Assembly: GCF_000296835.1 (NCBI RefSeq)
Contig: NZ_CAKE01000003.1
Location: 1 to 46,263 of the forward strand
Direction of reading: 5' to 3'
DNA: 46,263 bases
Origin: Lactobacillus hominis DSM 23910 = CRBIP 24.179
Lineage (GTDB): Bacteria; Bacillota; Bacilli; Lactobacillales; Lactobacillaceae
Part shown: positions 42,478 to 46,263 of the stretch, piece after piece
Numbering within the stretch: position 1 is the stretch's first letter
How the letters are laid out: every line of letters starts with the position of its first letter
Translations under genes and position numbers: made by a program
Notes under the pieces: model-generated
Seen by the model: the letters and a program-made list of their open reading frames with translations, nothing else
The model's database searches: none
What the model was told of the DNA's origin: nothing

Positions 42478-43268
42478 TATTCTTTAGCACCTTTAATAGT
42501 TTGGTATAAATAATCTAAAGACTCATCAACATAGTCTTTAGCATAAGCCATCGCATGGCCTGTTCCTTTAATAACTAGTAATTGCACCTCATGATTTTCA
42601 CTTGCTAGAAAGTCAACATAATTTAAAACGCTCTTTAATGGATTGAGCTCTTTAGCTGAGTTGATCATAAATAGGTGACTCAATTTGTCGTAGTTATAGC
42701 TAGTAGCATCCATTTTTGATAGATTGCTGTCGTTTCCGGCATAAGTTTGCGTGAAGTATTTATAAAACGATTCTTTAATTAAAGTAGGATCAGTTAGTCC
42801 GAAGTCTTTAGCGGCATCTGTAGAAGGTTTAGTATCTTGGTGATTTTGCATCCATTTAGAAAAGTCTACCGGAGCTGACCAAGTGACAGTTGGAAAACCG
42901 TATGATCCTGCGATATATAAAGCTAAAGTTCCACCTACGCTAGCGCCGATTTGAACAATGTTTTGCAGATCATCATGATCAGTATATTGTGAGTTTAAAA
43001 GCCATTCGACAAAATTCTTACTATCATTATGAGCTGCAGGGAAAGTATATTTAGGCGCTAAGCGGTAATCTGGAATTAATGTCATAAAGCCAGCATTAGC
43101 TAAACGCACGCCTAGATCTTTAACATCATCCTTGCTTCCATGAAACCAGCCACCACCGTGCCAAAAAATAAGAATCTTGGTTTGAGAAGTGGTGTTATTA
43201 GGAAAGTAAATATCAGTTTTCAAATCATTAGTTTCATCATAAACAATGTCTTTTTTTATAACTACCAT
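42477..43268 (-). CDS. Alpha/beta hydrolase (BD-FAE/HSL-like esterase)
   Basis: A 263-residue hydrolase. The oxyanion motif H-G-G-G-W lies at about 37-41, followed by I-P-D-Y-R-L-A-P and the nucleophile elbow G-A-S-V-G-G. A late G-T-G-H-A-M supplies the catalytic His; the acid is likely an Asp in between. The family includes carboxylesterases and feruloyl esterases; the substrate is unknown. There is no signal peptide. GGAGG stands at ideal spacing before the ATG. It is followed without a gap by the XRE-TPR regulator. Confidence 0.88.
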   Translation of the reverse strand: MVVIKKDIVYDETNDLKTDIYFPNNTTSQTKILIFWHGGGWFHGSKDDVKDLGVRLANAGFMTLIPDYRLAPKYTFPAAHNDSKNFVEWLLNSQYTDHDDLQNIVQIGASVGGTLALYIAGSYGFPTVTWSAPVDFSKWMQNHQDTKPSTDAAKDFGLTDPTLIKESFYKYFTQTYAGNDSNLSKMDATSYNYDKLSHLFMINSAKELNPLKSVLNYVDFLASENHEVQLLVIKGTGHAMAYAKDYVDESLDYLYQTIKGAKE

Positions 43269-43445
43269 GGTCTACCTCCATTGTTATTTAACTTACTATA
43301 TGTATTATAGAATAAATTAAAAAATTAGGTGGTATTTTATCTTCAAATATAATAGTTTTCTATCTTTTAAAAATATTTGAAATAGAAACTATTAGCGTTT
43401 TTTTTCTGGTATGATTGACTTACTATGGAGAGGAGTCTGGGGATT

Positions 43446-44045
43446 ATGTCAACAAAAACTAGTCGCCGATTAATTAATATTTTAACGATTGTTTGTACAG
43501 TAATCATTATTTTATTATCTATTTATTGGTACAAATTAGGCATTTTTACGGACCAAGCTAAAATGAAAGCTTATTTAGCTAACAAACAAATTATTGGCCC
43601 GATTGTTTTTATCTTGATTCAAATAATCCAAGTAGTCATTCCGATTATTCCAGGCGGAGTTTCGCTTTTAGGTGGCGTTATCTTTTTTGGACCACTCTGG
43701 GGCTTTGTCTATAACTATGTAGGAATCTGTGTTGGTTCAATTATTTTGTTTTTCTTAGCGCGGTATTATGGTAGACCATTTATTTTGCACTTGGTTTCAG
43801 AACAGACTTACGAAAAATACATGAAATGGACCAAAAATCAAAAGAAATTTAATTGGTTTTTTGCATTATGTATTGTTGCACCCGCTGCTCCAGACGATGT
43901 TTTGTGTATGATTGCCGGCTTAACTGAAATGAAGTTTTCTACATACTTATTGATTATTTTATTAGGTAAACCATGGACAATTGCTGCTTACAGCTTGGGC
44001 TTAATTTATGGAGCTAAGTGGCTAGTTAAGTTAATGGGGAAATAA
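43446..44045 (+). CDS. VTT-domain (TVP38/TMEM64-like) membrane protein
   Basis: A 199-residue membrane protein related to the one at 32137. The first helix is at about 12-30 and the VTT domain at about 50-170, with G-G-V-S-L-L-G-G-V-I-F-F-G-P-L-W-G-F-V-Y-N and a second-half A-P-A-A-P-D-D-V-L-C-M-I-A-G-L. The ATG at 43446 is preferred over one at 43425, since the latter lies inside the GGAGAGGAG ribosome site and nothing precedes it. Its stop overlaps the GNAT start by one base. Function unknown; membrane lipid handling is possible. Confidence 0.85.
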   Translation: MSTKTSRRLINILTIVCTVIIILLSIYWYKLGIFTDQAKMKAYLANKQIIGPIVFILIQIIQVVIPIIPGGVSLLGGVIFFGPLWGFVYNYVGICVGSIILFFLARYYGRPFILHLVSEQTYEKYMKWTKNQKKFNWFFALCIVAPAAPDDVLCMIAGLTEMKFSTYLLIILLGKPWTIAAYSLGLIYGAKWLVKLMGK

Positions 44046-44599
44046 TGCTAGAAGATAAACGAATCTATTTGCGTCCAATTAATGAGCATGACGCTGAAAG
44101 CTTATATCAGTGGGGAAAAGATCCTCTATATCATGAAACAGCTGGCTTTGAGAGAATTTCCGATATCCAGCAGGCAAGACAAACCGCTATGCGCTATAGT
44201 CAAAGACCATACAGTTTTGCAATTATTTTAAAAAAGACCCAGCAAATGATTGGCTTAGTTGAATTATATGAGCGCGGCATGGATGAAAAAAGTGGGCTGC
44301 TTGCGACGAAAGATCTAGGTTTTTTATTGGATAAAAATTATTGGCGACAGGGCTTAATGCATGATGCGCTGCATTTAGTAATTAATTATGCTTTCAATGA
44401 TTTGAAGCAAAATCAAATTTGGGCGGGCACTTTTCCAAGCAATGAGCGCTCGCAGCATTTGCTTCATTTGCTAGGCTTTCGCTATGTTTATACCACCGAT
44501 TATAATCAATTAGCAGTTGGTACAAATTTTCAAGAAAAATATTTTTTGTTAACACCACAAGATTGGTATGATACAATGCATATAAACACGAAATCCTAA
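44045..44599 (+). CDS. GNAT-family N-acetyltransferase (RimJ/RimL-like)
   Basis: A 184-residue acetyltransferase of the type that acts on proteins or amino groups (RimJ-like: K-R-I-Y-L-R-P-I-N-E-H-D-A at the start, then L-G-F-L-L-D-K-N-Y-W-R-Q-G-L-M and the N-E-R-S-Q-H-L-L-H-L-L-G-F motif near the end). The acetyl-CoA loop is Q-G-L-M. It is coupled to the VTT gene by a 1-bp overlap. Its last codons already form the base of the serS T-box stem I (44590-44595), so the T-box transcript begins inside this gene. Confidence 0.85.
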   Translation: MLEDKRIYLRPINEHDAESLYQWGKDPLYHETAGFERISDIQQARQTAMRYSQRPYSFAIILKKTQQMIGLVELYERGMDEKSGLLATKDLGFLLDKNYWRQGLMHDALHLVINYAFNDLKQNQIWAGTFPSNERSQHLLHLLGFRYVYTTDYNQLAVGTNFQEKYFLLTPQDWYDTMHINTKS

Positions 44600-44795
44600 G
44601 ACAGCTTCAGAGAGCCTACGGTTGGTGGAAGTAGGTGGATGTCGTTTCCAGATTTCATATGTGGGTAGGCAATGCTACACGGTTTGCACCGTTATCGCTT
44701 TTAAAGTGTGGTATATTAACCAAATTTGGGTGGTACCGCGAACCGTGAGAGTCGATTCGTCCCATTAAGGGATGAGTGGGCTCTTTTTTTGTTTT
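44590..44795 (+). promoter_or_regulatory. T-box leader of serS
   Basis: Stem I starts inside the GNAT gene: GAAATC (44590-44595) pairs with GATTTC (44651-44656), and GACA (44600-44603) with TGTC (44640-44643). The loop between them on the 3' side is GTTTCCA, giving a specifier TCC (44647-44649) followed by A, a serine codon. The apical part has CCTAC/GTAGG around a GNTG-type loop. The conserved T-box TGGGTGGTACCGCG ends at 44740. The terminator (about 44747-44795) pairs GATTCGTCCC with GGGATGAGT and ends in T7. Uncharged tRNA-Ser would favour the antiterminator and switch serS on. Confidence 0.92.
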
Positions 44796-44815
44796 ATTAT
44801 TTAGGAGGAAATTTT

Positions 44816-46126
44816 ATGTTAGACATTAAGGTCATTCGTGAAAACCTTGACTGGTCAAAAAAGAAATTAGCTACTAGAGGCATTAAACCAGAAGAATTAG
44901 ACGAATTAGTAGCTGTTGATGCCAAAAGACGTGAAGCTTTAACTAAGAGTGAACAATTAAAGCAAAAACGTAACGAAGTATCTGATCAAATTGCACAAGC
45001 TAAGCGTAATAAAGAAGATGCTAGCGATGCAATTGCCGCTATGCGTGAAGTAGGTAAAGAAATTAAGGATTTAGATAAAGAAGTAGATGAATTAACTGAA
45101 AAGCAAAACTACATCTTGCTTCGTTTACCAAACTTCCCAGCAGATTCTGATCCAATTGGTCCAGATGAAAGCTACAATGAAGAAGTTCGTAAGTGGAATG
45201 AACCGACTAAGTTTGACTTTAAGCCAAAGGCTCACTGGGATATCGGTACTGACTTAAATATTTTAGACTGGGATACCGCAGCTAAAGTTTCTGGTGCTCG
45301 TTTTGTTTACTACAAAGGTGCCGGTGCAATGTTAGAACGTGCAGTTGCCAACTTTTTCTTAGATGAAAATATGGCAGCTGGATATACTGAAATTATCCCA
45401 CCTTACTTAGTAAATGATGCTTCAATGCAAGGAACTGGACAATTCCCTAAGTTTACGGAAGATGTTTATACTATTGTAGACAATGATGATCCTGATAAGC
45501 CACGCGATTTAACTTTAATCCCAACTGCTGAAGTTCCATTGGTAAATTACTTCCGCGACAAGATTTTAGATGCAAAACAATTACCTGTTAACGTAACTGC
45601 TTTTTCACCGGCATTTAGAAGCGAAGCAGGTTCAGCTGGTCGTGATACTCGTGGTTTAATTAGAATGCACGAATTTAGAAAAGTTGAAATGGTAAAAATT
45701 GTTGATGAAGACAGTTCATGGGATGAATTAGAAAACTTAACCCACAATGCTGAACACTTGCTTCAAAAGTTAGGTTTGCCGTACCACGTTGTTGCTTTAT
45801 CAACTGGGGATGCAAGTTTTACTAGTGCTAAGACTTACGATCTTGAAGTTTGGATGCCAGCTCAAGATAAATACCGCGAAATTTCAAGTTGTTCTAACTG
45901 TACTGACTTCCAAGCTCGTCGTAGCCAAATTCGTTATAGAGATGAGAATGGTAAGTTGCACTTAGCACACACTTTGAATGGTTCAGGTTTAGCTGTAGGT
46001 AGAACAGTAGCTGCAATTTTGGAAAATTACCAAAATGAAGATGGAACTGTTAATGTTCCAGAAGTACTTCAACCTTACATGCATGGCATGAAAGTTATTG
46101 AAAAACAACCAAAGCTTGGTGAATAA
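44816..46126 (+). CDS. serS: Seryl-tRNA synthetase
   Basis: A 436-residue class II synthetase that charges tRNA-Ser with serine. The N-terminal antiparallel coiled coil (about 30-105) that grips the long variable arm of tRNA-Ser is rich in Lys/Glu. Motif 2 is [21 protein letters not shown], and motif 3 is [16 protein letters not shown]. The ATG at 44816 stands behind AGGAGG and gives the family's normal N-terminus M-L-D-I-K-V-I-R; the open frame upstream belongs to the T-box. A T-box with a serine specifier precedes it and a terminator follows. Confidence 0.97.
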   Translation: MLDIKVIRENLDWSKKKLATRGIKPEELDELVAVDAKRREALTKSEQLKQKRNEVSDQIAQAKRNKEDASDAIAAMREVGKEIKDLDKEVDELTEKQNYILLRLPNFPADSDPIGPDESYNEEVRKWNEPTKFDFKPKAHWDIGTDLNILDWDTAAKVSGARFVYYKGAGAMLERAVANFFLDENMAAGYTEIIPPYLVNDASMQGTGQFPKFTEDVYTIVDNDDPDKPRDLTLIPTAEVPLVNYFRDKILDAKQLPVNVTAFSPAFRSEAGSAGRDTRGLIRMHEFRKVEMVKIVDEDSSWDELENLTHNAEHLLQKLGLPYHVVALSTGDASFTSAKTYDLEVWMPAQDKYREISSCSNCTDFQARRSQIRYRDENGKLHLAHTLNGSGLAVGRTVAAILENYQNEDGTVNVPEVLQPYMHGMKVIEKQPKLGE

Positions 46127-46130
46127 TATT

Positions 46131-46158
46131 AAAGCCCTCTACATTGAGGGCTTTTTTT
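46131..46158 (+). terminator. Terminator after serS
   Basis: AAAGCCCTC (46131-46139) and GAGGGCTTT (46146-46154) form a perfect stem followed by T-rich sequence. Confidence 0.9.
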
Positions 46159-46200
46159 GCGCACTGTTGATAAAAAGTGAAAAAAAGACACAAAAAGGTA

Positions 46201-46231
46201 TTGCATTTTCAGAAAAAGAGAGTAATATAAT
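46201..46231 (+). promoter_or_regulatory. Promoter for a unit beyond the window
   Basis: TTGCAT (46201-46206) with TAATAT (46223-46228, spacing 16) or TATAAT (46226-46231, spacing 19) points out of the window. The downstream gene cannot be seen. Confidence 0.45.
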
Positions 46232-46263
46232 AAAGGTCTGCTGAGAATGTGGATAAGTAATAA

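Noticed and set aside
44726-44815. 30-codon N-terminal extension of serS
   Set aside because: It translates the T-box and terminator; the ATG at 44816 has an ideal AGGAGG and the family's usual N-terminus.

Overview
The window is low-GC Firmicute DNA that looks like a Lactobacillus of the gasseri/johnsonii group. The evidence is AT-rich codon use, strong AGGAGG-type ribosome sites, YSIRK-type surface proteins with Mub-type repeats and LPxT[G/S]-like anchors, PepT and C69 dipeptidases, a T-box in front of serS and what appears to be an NAD+-II (pnuC-type) riboswitch. Species assignment is inference; no rRNA is present. No prophage, insertion sequence, CRISPR array or tRNA gene was recognised.

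Layout. 1-1000: remnant of a duplicated SGNH-hydrolase 3' end, then an intact SGNH hydrolase on the minus strand. 1020-2441: coaA and an efp paralogue. 2522-8615: two related cytosolic PAS-like proteins whose C-terminal tails carry motifs resembling the ApbE flavinylation signal; they flank a large Mub-type surface protein, mscL and pnuC. 8618-12814: one tightly packed operon, pepT - DUF3290 - DUF421 - divergent Sir2-like protein - DnaQ exonuclease/BRCT. 12830-14803: LtrA-type membrane protein and aldo/keto reductase on the minus strand. 14882-17252: a membrane-anchored non-specific nuclease, with a near-consensus LexA/DinR box inside its promoter, and a C69 dipeptidase. 17346-23004: a Ugp-like ABC importer operon with a beta-CASP metallo-beta-lactamase inserted between the second permease and the binding protein.

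23073-28553: DUF1304 and LiaF-like proteins; a MarR-GNAT-GNAT operon with a palindromic operator; an N-acetylglucosamine kinase-like protein; a beta-lactamase-fold protein with substituted active-site serines; and a TetR regulator with a double palindromic operator. The TetR gene leads into a 1149-residue MMPL exporter (28578-32027). 32137-38992: a VTT-domain membrane protein; a 5.2-kb BspA-like/Mub surface-protein gene broken by one in-frame amber codon just after its signal peptide; and a lipoprotein with an OatA-like SGNH domain. 39089-46126: zinc-ribbon membrane protein, aldehyde dehydrogenase with a cre-like site, XRE-TPR regulator overlapping an alpha/beta hydrolase, a second VTT protein, a GNAT acetyltransferase whose end overlaps the serS T-box, and serS.

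The leading candidates for something not well described are the PAS-like proteins with tandem D-x-x-[ST]-G-A-[ST] motifs, the beta-CASP enzyme in the position that UgpQ occupies in the E. coli ugp operon, and the nuclease under a LexA-like box. Everything here was read by eye; no database search or folding calculation was run.
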